From positions 1-9,567 of the forward strand of contig JANRME010000111.1 of NCBI GenBank assembly GCA_033761835.1: 9,567 bases of DNA, read 5' to 3'. Positions 1-5,823 of this stretch are shown here, piece by piece. The notes under the pieces were generated by a model. It ran no database searches and had not been told where the DNA came from. It was given only the letters and a program-made list of their open reading frames with translations. This stretch comes from JADJNW01 sp033761835. Lineage in GTDB: Bacteria > Bacteroidota > Bacteroidia > Chitinophagales > Saprospiraceae. Position 1 is the first letter of the stretch. Every line of letters starts with the position of its first letter. The translations under genes and the position numbers were made by a program.

Positions 1-24
1 CCTTTTCACTACAAGTAAATTTCC

Positions 25-32
25 TATTTTAG
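25..32 (+). promoter_or_regulatory. Putative -7 promoter element of the threonine aldolase gene
   Basis: TATTTTAG matches 7 of 8 positions of the Bacteroidota sigma-ABfr -7 consensus TAnnTTTG, 13 bp before the start codon. Its extended context TTCCTATTTTAGC is almost the same as that before the quinohaemoprotein gene (TTCCTATATTCGC at 7220-7232), which supports the call. The implied leader is very short. The -33 region would lie at or beyond the window edge and cannot be judged. Confidence 0.4.
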
Positions 33-45
33 CCGCAAAAACAAG

Positions 46-1062
46 ATGCTTATTAATCTCATCAGCGATACGGTGACCAAGCCGACCCCGGAGATGCTGC
101 AAGCCATGCTACAAGCGGAGGTTGGTGATGATGTATTCGGCGAAGACCCGACGGTGAATGCGCTGGAAGCCAAGGCCGCTGGGCTTTTTGGTAAGGAAGC
201 GGCGCTTTTTTGTCCCAGCGGTACGATGACCAATCAGATTGCGCTCAAGGTGCATACGCAGCCTTTGGACGAAGTGATATGTGATGAATTTTCACATATT
301 TATCAATATGAAGTGGGCGGATATGCTTATAATTCGGGCATCGGCATCAATTTAATTAAAGGTACGAACGGCAAAATTACATCGGAACAAGTGGCTGCGG
401 CGATTAAACCAGTGTACGATTGGTTGCCGATTAGCAAGTTGGTTGTGCTGGAAAACACCGCCAATAAAGGCGGCGGGAGTTATTATACGTTGGATGAAAT
501 ATTGCCTATTAGTAAGCTTTGTCGGGATCGCGGACTAAATATTCACTTGGATGGCGCTCGTATTTTTAATGCTTTGGTGGAAACGGGCGAAAGTACGCTT
601 GAAATCGGCAAGGCATTCGATAGCATTTCTATTTGTTTGTCCAAAGGATTGGGTGCACCGATAGGCTCTTTATTGATTGGGAATCAGGACTTTATAAAGC
701 AAGCGCGGCGTGTGCGCAAGGTGATGGGCGGCGGTATGCGGCAGGCGGGCTACCTGGCGGCGGCGGGGATTTATGCTTTGGATCATCATGTGCAGCGATT
801 GAAAGATGATAATGATCGCGCTAAATTGATTGGAAAAACGCTGGACTCCTTGGATTATGTAGAAAATGTGCGCCCGGTGCAGACCAATATTGTGATATTC
901 GATGTAAAATCGCCTTATACGGCGGCGTCTTTTTTAGAAAAACTAAAAACAAAAGGCGTGAATGCTACCGCTTTTGGGCCGCAGACGATAAGGTTTGTTA
1001 CGCACCTGGATTTCACCGAAGCGATGCTGGAAAAAACATTACAAATATTAAAGGAGATGTAA
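46..1062 (+). CDS. ltaE: Low-specificity L-threonine aldolase (PLP-dependent)
   Basis: This cytoplasmic enzyme cleaves L-threonine or L-allo-threonine to glycine and acetaldehyde, linking threonine breakdown to glycine and one-carbon supply. The 338-aa length is normal for the family (fold type I, beta-eliminating lyase group). Residues 5-35 carry the characteristic N-terminus LISDTVTKPTPEM followed by GDDVFGEDPTV. H84 in DEFSHIYQYE is the histidine that stacks on the PLP ring. D169 in HLDGARIF should bind the pyridine nitrogen. K200 in SICLSKGLGAPIGS is the Schiff-base lysine. The ATG at 46 places the conserved ISDTVT motif right at the N-terminus, as in the family, and follows an A-rich stretch with no Shine-Dalgarno, normal for Bacteroidota. 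The gene appears monocistronic and faces the converging phosphohexomutase gene. The family assignment is secure; preference between threonine and allo-threonine cannot be read from sequence. Confidence 0.95.
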   Translation: MLINLISDTVTKPTPEMLQAMLQAEVGDDVFGEDPTVNALEAKAAGLFGKEAALFCPSGTMTNQIALKVHTQPLDEVICDEFSHIYQYEVGGYAYNSGIGINLIKGTNGKITSEQVAAAIKPVYDWLPISKLVVLENTANKGGGSYYTLDEILPISKLCRDRGLNIHLDGARIFNALVETGESTLEIGKAFDSISICLSKGLGAPIGSLLIGNQDFIKQARRVRKVMGGGMRQAGYLAAAGIYALDHHVQRLKDDNDRAKLIGKTLDSLDYVENVRPVQTNIVIFDVKSPYTAASFLEKLKTKGVNATAFGPQTIRFVTHLDFTEAMLEKTLQILKEM

Positions 1063-1084
1063 TATTATTATATTTTTTTAACAC

Positions 1085-1130
1085 ATAGGCACATAGTTCT
1101 ATTTTTATTTAAAAACTATGCGCCTATTTT
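1085..1130 (+). terminator. Stem-loop terminator between convergent genes
   Basis: Arms 1085-1098 (ATAGGCACATAGTT) and 1114-1127 (AACTATGCGCCTAT) are complementary except for one position; the loop is 15 nt. On the + strand the odd pair is A·C and the stem is followed by TTTT, suiting termination of the threonine aldolase transcript. On the - strand the same position becomes a G·U wobble, so the stem is unbroken there, but no clear U-run follows. It could serve both converging genes. Confidence 0.65.
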
Positions 1131-1146
1131 ATTAAATTGTAATATT

Positions 1147-2544
1147 TCACGCAAATAAAGTCGCTTTCGCTGCATCCAAAATATTGCGTACTTCTTTGGC
1201 ATCTTCTGCTTGTGCATACACACGCAGTACCGGCTCGGTGCCGGAGGCGCGCAGCATCACCCACCGGTCGTTGCCGAGGTTGAATTTGAAACCGTCAATC
1301 GTTTCGAGCGATTCTACTGTATAATTTCCAAATGAAGTATAAGGATTTTCTTTACAACGCTTTATAACTTCCTGTTTTTGAGCTTCTTCGATATGTAAAT
1401 CATCTCTATTGCAATTAAAAGCGCCGACGTGGTCATAGACTTCCTGAATCAATTGCTTCACGGATTTGCCCGTTTTTGCCATAAATTCCAGAATCATCAA
1501 GCCGATCCAAATGCCGTCGCGTTCCGGGATATGCCCTTTTACTGCCAAGCCGCCAGATTCTTCGCCGCCCACAAGTACGTCTTCTTGGGCCATGATTTCG
1601 GCAATATATTTGAAGCCAATTTTTGTAACTTCTATCTCCAGACCAAACTGCTCCGCCATTTTTTTCATTTTATCCGTCACGGAGAATGTAATAACGACTT
1701 TACCAGTTTGCTTTTTATATTTATAAGTATATAATAATAATAATAATAAAATATGATGCGAATCTACAAAATTGCCATCTTCATCGTACATACCGATACG
1801 ATCGGCGTCACCGTCATTAGCAATGCCCAATGCAATGTCGGGGTCATTTTTAATCAAATCTGAAAACTCCTGCAAATTCCGATGAATCGGCTCCGGTGCT
1901 TGCCCGTGAAAGCCAGGATTATCATCACAATGTAATAAAACCGCATGGGGGAATAAACGGCGCATCGCGTTCTGACCCGCGCCAAACATAGCATCATAAG
2001 CAATTTTTAAGCCCGTATTTTTAATCAAATTTAAATCAAAACCAGCCGCTACGTGGTCGAGGTACATTTGCTCCAAGTCCACATATTCCAGCAAACCTTT
2101 GGCTTGCATTTCATCAAGCGAAGGCAAATTTAAATTGGTAGCATCCGGCACCATTGCTTCTACTTCAGCGACTTGATCGGGGCCAGTCGGGCCGCCAAGA
2201 TGCGATTTTAGTTTGAAACCATTATAAGAAGGCGGGTTATGGCTTGCCGTGATAACGATGCCCTGATCAGAATTCGTTTTTACGACACCCAGCGAAACCA
2301 TTGGCGTGGAGACAAAGCCTTTGGCCATGATGGCTTTGATGCCATGCGCTGCCAACACTTGTGCGGAAGTTTCTGCAAAAAGCTGGCCACCAAAGCGACA
2401 ATCGTGTCCGATGACGACTTGTTTGCCGCCATTTTTCTTCAACCAGAGGGCAGTGCCTTCGGCCACGCGCTTTACATTCTCAACCGTATAATCAAGTGCG
2501 ATAATGGCTCTCCAGCCGTCGGTTCCGAATTTGATTTGGCTCAT
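1147..2544 (-). CDS. Alpha-D-phosphohexomutase (phosphoglucomutase/phosphomannomutase family)
   Basis: This cytoplasmic enzyme interconverts hexose 1- and 6-phosphates through a phosphoserine, feeding glycogen, nucleotide-sugar and cell-wall precursor synthesis. All four domain signatures are present in order. FGTDGWR at 6-12 is the N-terminal substrate loop. TASHNP at 99-104 carries the phosphorylated serine S101. DGDADR at 244-249 holds the Mg2+ aspartates D244, D246 and D248. EESGG at 328-332 is the sugar-recognition loop, and RASGTEP at 432-438 the phosphate-binding loop. The 465-aa length is typical. The start puts FGTDGWR six residues in, as usual. An in-frame (TAA)6 tract (TTA on the coding strand) encodes six leucines, 266-271. 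The gene converges on the threonine aldolase gene and diverges from the isoaspartyl methyltransferase gene. Whether glucose, mannose or glucosamine phosphate is preferred cannot be decided, so no symbol is given. Confidence 0.93.
   Translation of the reverse strand: MSQIKFGTDGWRAIIALDYTVENVKRVAEGTALWLKKNGGKQVVIGHDCRFGGQLFAETSAQVLAAHGIKAIMAKGFVSTPMVSLGVVKTNSDQGIVITASHNPPSYNGFKLKSHLGGPTGPDQVAEVEAMVPDATNLNLPSLDEMQAKGLLEYVDLEQMYLDHVAAGFDLNLIKNTGLKIAYDAMFGAGQNAMRRLFPHAVLLHCDDNPGFHGQAPEPIHRNLQEFSDLIKNDPDIALGIANDGDADRIGMYDEDGNFVDSHHILLLLLLYTYKYKKQTGKVVITFSVTDKMKKMAEQFGLEIEVTKIGFKYIAEIMAQEDVLVGGEESGGLAVKGHIPERDGIWIGLMILEFMAKTGKSVKQLIQEVYDHVGAFNCNRDDLHIEEAQKQEVIKRCKENPYTSFGNYTVESLETIDGFKFNLGNDRWVMLRASGTEPVLRVYAQAEDAKEVRNILDAAKATLFA
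1732..1749 (+). repeat. (TAA)6 trinucleotide microsatellite inside the phosphohexomutase gene
   Basis: Six perfect TAA units on the + strand are read as six consecutive TTA codons on the - strand (Leu266-Leu271), shortly after the metal-binding DGDADR loop. A hydrophobic helix is expected at this point in the family, so the leucine run is tolerable. Slippage by whole units would change the protein without a frameshift. Confidence 0.9.
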
Positions 2545-2552
2545 TGTATTTA

Positions 2553-2587
2553 GATATAAGATAAGAGATGTCAGAAGTTAGATTTTT
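2553..2587 (-). repeat. Degenerate heptanucleotide repeat in the phosphohexomutase leader
   Basis: On the + strand GA recurs at 2553, 2560, 2567, 2574 and 2581, exactly every 7 bp: GATATAA, GATAAGA, GATGTCA, GAAGTTA, GATTTTT. On the - strand this reads as a decayed array of NNACTTC-like units (TAACTTC, TGACATC, TCTTATC, TTATATC). It resembles the cleaner ACTTCNN array at 6453-6480. It would lie in the 5' leader of the phosphohexomutase mRNA. Function is unknown. Confidence 0.55.
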
Positions 2588-2594
2588 TTCACGG

Positions 2595-2627
2595 TAAAAA
2601 TAGATAGGAAAACTGCAAAACCACAAA
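2595..2627 (-). promoter_or_regulatory. Putative Bacteroidota promoter for the phosphohexomutase gene
   Basis: On the - strand, TATTTTTA (2595-2602) matches 7 of 8 positions of the -7 consensus TAnnTTTG. TTTG (2624-2627) lies 21 bp upstream, within the 19-21 bp spacing expected for the -33 element. The predicted leader is about 45 nt and includes the heptanucleotide repeat. The -33 element lies inside copy 1 of a 21-bp direct repeat. The region is AT-rich, so chance matches are possible. Confidence 0.4.
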
Positions 2628-2683
2628 ATTTTAAATGTAAAATGTATTAACTTTCCTTTTTAAACCGCAAAACCGCAAAATTT
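2611..2683. repeat. Pair of 21-bp direct repeats in the divergent spacer
   Basis: Copy 1 at 2611-2631 and copy 2 at 2663-2683 are identical at 19 of 21 positions, spaced 52 bp apart. Each contains two 8-bp units of the form ACCGCAAA or its variants. Each copy is followed by a variant of TAAAATGT. They belong to a wider patchwork of 7-8 bp units filling the spacer between the phosphohexomutase and isoaspartyl methyltransferase genes. Confidence 0.75.
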
Positions 2684-2757
2684 CAGCTATAAAATGTAAA
2701 AGTACGGTGAGGTAACTTTTGCATTTTACATTTCGCGGTTTTACATTTTACATTTAA
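2631..2757. repeat. 16-bp perfect inverted repeat spanning the spacer
   Basis: TTAAATGTAAAATGTA at 2631-2646 is the exact reverse complement of TACATTTTACATTTAA at 2742-2757. The right arm runs into the A of the methyltransferase start codon. The arms flank repeat copy 2 and a smaller hairpin at 2691-2727. The arms are AT-only apart from two G/C positions, so part of the match may reflect repeat-unit composition. Confidence 0.75.
2691..2727 (+). other. Hairpin in the leader of the isoaspartyl methyltransferase gene
   Basis: Arms 2691-2703 (AAAATGTAAAAGT) and 2715-2727 (ACTTTTGCATTTT) pair over 13 bp with one U·G wobble in the + strand transcript, around an 11-nt loop ACGGTGAGGTA. The hairpin ends about 30 nt before the start codon. 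Whether it lies inside the transcript is unknown because the promoter cannot be placed. Confidence 0.5.
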
Positions 2758-3404
2758 TGGAAGATTCTTATCGGCATAAAGGAATGAGGCGTCGCTTGAT
2801 TGAAAAGCTACGCGAACGGGGCATCCGCGATGAGCGTGTGTTGGCGGCGATGGAGGCCTTACCACGTCACTTCTTTTTGGATAAAGCCTTTGAAGAGCAT
2901 GCTTACGAAGATAAAGCCTTCCCGATTGGCAGCGAGCAAACGATTTCTCAACCTTATACGGTCGCTTACCAAACCAGTTTATTAGATGTGAAAAAACGTG
3001 ATAAAATCCTGGAAATCGGCACGGGTTCTGGCTATCAGGCAGCAATTCTGGCGCTCATGGGTGCGAGAGTTTATACCGTCGAGCGACAGGAGGCTTTATT
3101 TCACAAAACCAAAACCCTGCTGGAAGCACTCAAAGTAGGGAATGTGCGATGCTTTTTGAGAGATGGCACCAAAGGCTTGACGGAATACGCCCCATTTGAC
3201 AAAATCCTGGTGACTGCCGGAGCAATCGGAATACCAGAAGCGCTTTTGCAACAGTTGAAACTTGGCGGTATGCTTGTCATTCCTGTAGGCGAGGAAGTGC
3301 AGAAAATGTATCGGATTACTCGAATATCGGAAAATGAATATAAAGAAGAAGCTTTCGATGATTTTCGGTTTGTACCGTTTTTGGAAGGGATTAAGAAATT
3401 GTAA
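2757..3404 (+). CDS. pcm: Protein-L-isoaspartate O-methyltransferase
   Basis: This cytoplasmic repair enzyme uses S-adenosylmethionine to methylate isoaspartyl residues in aged proteins so that they can revert to normal aspartate. The 215-aa length is typical. TISQPYT at 62-68 is the family-specific active-site loop with conserved S64. ILEIGTGSGYQ at 84-94 is the SAM-binding motif I. VYTVER a little further on matches the acidic post-I strand. KILVTAG and GGMLVIPVG later correspond to motifs II and III. The ATG at 2757 is preferred because it keeps a normal-length N-terminal helix. A second ATG at 2784, directly after AAGGA, is possible but that spacing is too short for a standard ribosome site. 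The gene is divergent from the phosphohexomutase gene with no co-directional partner close by; the next gene begins 288 bp on. Confidence 0.95.
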   Translation: MEDSYRHKGMRRRLIEKLRERGIRDERVLAAMEALPRHFFLDKAFEEHAYEDKAFPIGSEQTISQPYTVAYQTSLLDVKKRDKILEIGTGSGYQAAILALMGARVYTVERQEALFHKTKTLLEALKVGNVRCFLRDGTKGLTEYAPFDKILVTAGAIGIPEALLQQLKLGGMLVIPVGEEVQKMYRITRISENEYKEEAFDDFRFVPFLEGIKKL

Positions 3405-3574
3405 TCCTTGTTATAGGTTATCTGTATCGGGCGATCTTAGATTTTGTCTATCTTTATTTTAAATATGTGGAAATACATTAAAATGTATTGTAACTGGACT
3501 TTATAATATTTTTCAACACATTTCAGTATCCTTCAAAACCAAGCTCCTCCACTCATTCAACTTTAAATATAAAG

Positions 3575-3588
3575 CTGATAAATGTCAT
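3575..3588. promoter_or_regulatory. CRP/FNR-like operator, site 1
   Basis: CTGATAAATGTCAT contains TGAT-N4-GTCA, the half-site geometry of FNR-type regulators (consensus TTGAT-N4-ATCAA), with one half-site change. Its centre at 3581.5 lies 21 bp upstream of site 2, about two helical turns. It is the weakest match of the three. Confidence 0.5.
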
Positions 3589-3595
3589 TCCTTTT

Positions 3596-3609
3596 GTGAT
3601 AAAGATCAC
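3596..3609. promoter_or_regulatory. CRP/FNR-like operator, site 2
   Basis: GTGATAAAGATCAC is a palindrome with perfect TGAT-N4-ATCA half-sites. Read more widely as TGTGA-N6-TCACT, it also matches the CRP consensus TGTGA-N6-TCACA at 9 of 10 defined positions. Its centre is at 3602.5, midway between the flanking sites. Members of the Crp/Fnr superfamily are the expected ligands. Confidence 0.6.
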
Positions 3610-3617
3610 TGAATTGC

Positions 3618-3631
3618 TTGATGCTTATCAT
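3618..3631. promoter_or_regulatory. CRP/FNR-like operator, site 3
   Basis: TTGATGCTTATCAT matches FNR consensus TTGAT-N4-ATCAA at 9 of 10 defined positions. Its centre at 3624.5 is 22 bp from site 2. With the -7 box at 3655-3662, the start of transcription is expected near 3667-3669. That puts this site at about -42 to -45, close to the class II activator position (-41.5) of CRP/FNR. Confidence 0.6.
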
Positions 3632-3654
3632 CGAAACGCGGCCGTATCGCCCTT

Positions 3655-3662
3655 TAAATTTG
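3655..3662 (+). promoter_or_regulatory. -7 promoter element of the YceI/beta-barrel gene set
   Basis: TAAATTTG is a perfect match to the Bacteroidota -7 consensus TAnnTTTG and lies 30 bp before the first YceI start codon. There is no TTG at the -33 position. The nearest activator-like palindrome occupies that zone instead, which is what an activator-dependent promoter would look like. Confidence 0.6.
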
Positions 3663-3692
3663 CCATTGTAATTAAAAACAAAATACAACGAT

Positions 3693-4295
3693 ATGGTACG
3701 CTATTTTTTCACCCTGATGATCGCCGTTGGAATGTGTAATATAAGCTTGGCGCAAGCAACTTACGAAATCACTTCCAGCAAAATGACGATAGCCGGTACT
3801 TCCAATGTACACGAATGGGAGTCCAGTGTGACACAAGTAACTGCTTCCGGCGATATGCTACTCGAAGGCAATGTTTTGAAAGCTATCAAAGCGCTTAGTG
3901 TAGAAATCGCGGTAAAAGGAATCAAAAGCTCAAAGGGTTCTATCATGGATAAAAAAACCTGGGGCGCATTGAAACAAGAATCAAACCCGAATATCACTTA
4001 CAAACTCACCAAGGTGACCGCCCTTGAAAAAAGCGGCGATAACTACACAATCAAAGCTTCTGGCAATCTGAACATCGCCGGCACCAGTAAATCCATCGAA
4101 ATGGAAGTAAAAGGCAAACTTCTTAGTGATGGTAGTCTGCAATTCGACGGCTCGAAGAAACTCTTGATGACCGATTTTGGGATTGACCCGCCTACCGCTT
4201 TAATGGGCACGATGAAAACGGGCAACGAAGTCACCATCAGCTTTTCGGTAAAAATGGCCAAAGGCAGTGGCAACAGCAAATCCGTAGGAAAATAA
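3693..4295 (+). CDS. Secreted YceI-family protein, first copy
   Basis: This is a 200-aa periplasmic protein of the YceI family. The family forms a lipocalin-like beta-barrel, and one member has been seen binding a polyisoprenoid chain; the native ligand here is unknown. Residues 1-20 form a signal peptide with likely cleavage SLA-QAT after A20. C15 lies inside the hydrophobic core, and the preceding VGM is not a lipobox. Family signatures are AGTSNVHEW at 34-42 near the first strand and LLMTDFGIDPPTALMG at 157-172 near the C-terminus. The mature protein has no cysteine. Translation begins 25-30 nt after the predicted transcription start, in an A-rich context. The beta-barrel gene follows after 37 bp, so the two are almost certainly co-transcribed. 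A paralogue lies beyond it. The family call is firm; any transport or stress role is inferred from context. Confidence 0.9.
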   Translation: MVRYFFTLMIAVGMCNISLAQATYEITSSKMTIAGTSNVHEWESSVTQVTASGDMLLEGNVLKAIKALSVEIAVKGIKSSKGSIMDKKTWGALKQESNPNITYKLTKVTALEKSGDNYTIKASGNLNIAGTSKSIEMEVKGKLLSDGSLQFDGSKKLLMTDFGIDPPTALMGTMKTGNEVTISFSVKMAKGSGNSKSVGK

Positions 4296-4332
4296 ACGAA
4301 TAAAATTATATCACCACCAAAACTTTTGGTTT

Positions 4333-5763
4333 ATGAGACTTTTTAATCAAACTTTGAAGGTATTGACAGTGATTATGCTCGTCTCCTTCGCAGCTCAATC
4401 TTTTGCACAACAACCTGAACTACAATACTACCGTCCTTGGGATAAAACAGGGATCAATACATTTGAACCTTCTAAAAAAGCGGAACAACCTGCTTACACG
4501 GGTTTCAAGATTCGCATCGGTGGTAGCTTTACGCAGGATTATCAGAGCCTCGAACACAGCAATACGCCTACTTATAAGGCAGTATCGGCTACGGATGCCA
4601 GAAACACAAACTACCTATATGGCGTAGCTACAAACAACGTGGTAGGTGGCAAAAACACTTGGTTGCTCAATGCTGGTGACTCCACTACTGCGAAATTGTC
4701 AGGTTTTAACTTGGCAATGGCTAATTTGAACTTAGATTTCCAAATCGAAGATGGTATCCGGGTTTGTTTGGAAAATTATATGTCATCGCGTCACCACTCC
4801 GAATTCTGGGTGAAAGGCGGTTACATTCAGATTGACAAATTGCCGATGTTTGGTAATCCACAATGGTTTTCTGATTATCTGCGCGTTAAAATTGGTCACT
4901 TCCAGCCTAATTTCGGCGATATGCAGTTCCGCCGTACCGATGGTGGCAACACGATGTACAACCCATTTGTTGAAAACCTGATTTTGGATGCTTTCTCAAC
5001 CGAGATTGGTGGTGAAGTATATGTTTTCCCAACCAATAATTTCATGTTGATGGCCGGTATGACCTCTGGTTTTATCAATGGTAACGTAGAAAAGTATGCT
5101 GAAGTACCAGTAGGCTCCAACAAAGAAGCCATTAAAAAGAATCCGTCGGTATTTTTCAAAGCGGCTTTTGACAAGCAATTCGAAAATGACTTCAGATTTC
5201 GTTTGTCTGCTTCAATGTACAACAACTCCAGCATCCAGCGCAATACTTTGTATGCTGGCGACCGCACTGGTTCGCACTATTTCTTGGTAATGGAACCTGC
5301 ATTACAATCGGGTGGTACCGCAACAGCGCAAGCTTCCCAGTTTACTTCTGGTCGTTTGAACCCAAACATTGCGAACAAACTGAATTCTATTGTGATTAAC
5401 CCATTTATTAAGTTCAAAGGCTTGGAATTCTTTGGTTCTTATGAAATGTTGAAAGGTAAAAACTACTCTGAAGAAGACGAACGCGAGTTTACACAAATAG
5501 CTGCTGAATTATTGTACCGCATTGGCGCGAAAGAAAATGTCTATGTCGGTGGTCGTTATGTACAGGTGGAAGGCCGTTTGGCAGGATTTGCAAATGATAT
5601 AAAAATTGACCGTACAGCGATTGCTGCAGGTTGGTTCCCAAGCAAAAACTTGTTGCTGAAAGGCGAATATGTAATCCAGAACTACAAAGACTTCCCAAAT
5701 ACAGATTACCGTTACGAAGGTAAATTCAACGGTTTCTTTGTACAAGCTGTGATAGGCTTCTAA
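4333..5763 (+). CDS. Outer-membrane beta-barrel (porin-like) protein
   Basis: I do not recognise a named family, but the features fit a 476-aa outer-membrane beta-barrel. Residues 1-25 are a signal peptide with predicted cleavage SFA-QQP. The mature part alternates polar and hydrophobic/aromatic residues, as in FKIRIGGSF, LNLDFQIEDGIRV and KENVYVGGRYVQV. LRVKIGHFQPNFGD with G188-G195 resembles the GQF-PFG turn of phosphate-selective-porin-like barrels. The chain ends in FFVQAVIGF, with the terminal phenylalanine typical of BamA-dependent barrels. No plug domain or TonB box is evident, so it is unlikely to be a TonB-dependent receptor. It lies between two YceI genes, 37 bp after the first and 60 bp before the second. 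It could be a passive pore or a lipid-type export/import channel. The substrate is unknown. Confidence 0.8.
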   Translation: MRLFNQTLKVLTVIMLVSFAAQSFAQQPELQYYRPWDKTGINTFEPSKKAEQPAYTGFKIRIGGSFTQDYQSLEHSNTPTYKAVSATDARNTNYLYGVATNNVVGGKNTWLLNAGDSTTAKLSGFNLAMANLNLDFQIEDGIRVCLENYMSSRHHSEFWVKGGYIQIDKLPMFGNPQWFSDYLRVKIGHFQPNFGDMQFRRTDGGNTMYNPFVENLILDAFSTEIGGEVYVFPTNNFMLMAGMTSGFINGNVEKYAEVPVGSNKEAIKKNPSVFFKAAFDKQFENDFRFRLSASMYNNSSIQRNTLYAGDRTGSHYFLVMEPALQSGGTATAQASQFTSGRLNPNIANKLNSIVINPFIKFKGLEFFGSYEMLKGKNYSEEDEREFTQIAAELLYRIGAKENVYVGGRYVQVEGRLAGFANDIKIDRTAIAAGWFPSKNLLLKGEYVIQNYKDFPNTDYRYEGKFNGFFVQAVIGF

Positions 5764-5775
5764 TTTATCGAAAAT

Positions 5776-5810
5776 AAAACGTGTCAGGTTTGAAAACCTG
5801 ACACGTTTTT
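5776..5810 (+). terminator. Perfect stem-loop between the barrel gene and the second YceI gene
   Basis: Arms 5776-5790 (AAAACGTGTCAGGTT) and 5795-5809 (AACCTGACACGTTTT) are fully complementary over 15 bp with a TGAA loop, and the right arm ends in a run of six T. This is a textbook intrinsic terminator in shape. It begins 13 bp after the barrel stop codon and ends 14 bp before the next start codon. Its TGTCAGGTTT core resembles a palindrome I recall as common between genes in Bacteroidota. Confidence 0.85.
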
Positions 5811-5823
5811 TAATCCTTGTGCC

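Noticed and set aside
2239..2553. Open frames on the + strand over the phosphohexomutase gene
   Set aside because: They lie wholly within a gene with full catalytic motifs on the other strand and show no motif of their own.
2691..2727. Hairpin before pcm considered as a riboswitch
   Set aside because: It is a single 13-bp hairpin with an 11-nt loop and has none of the conserved core or multi-helix structure of a known riboswitch class. It is kept only as a hairpin.
2683..3045. A 120-codon open frame on the - strand over the start of pcm
   Set aside because: It overlaps the conserved SAM-binding motif of pcm in antisense and shows no family-like sequence.
3472..3489. Perfect palindrome AATACATT-AA-AATGTATT downstream of pcm
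   Set aside because: The 2-nt loop, AT-rich stem and lack of a T-run make it a poor terminator. It is a short AT-rich palindrome that may be chance.
4316..4330. ACCAAAA-C-TTTTGGT palindrome just before the beta-barrel start codon
   Set aside because: A one-base centre cannot form a hairpin loop, and the arms are only 7 bp. There is no independent sign of a binding site or promoter here.
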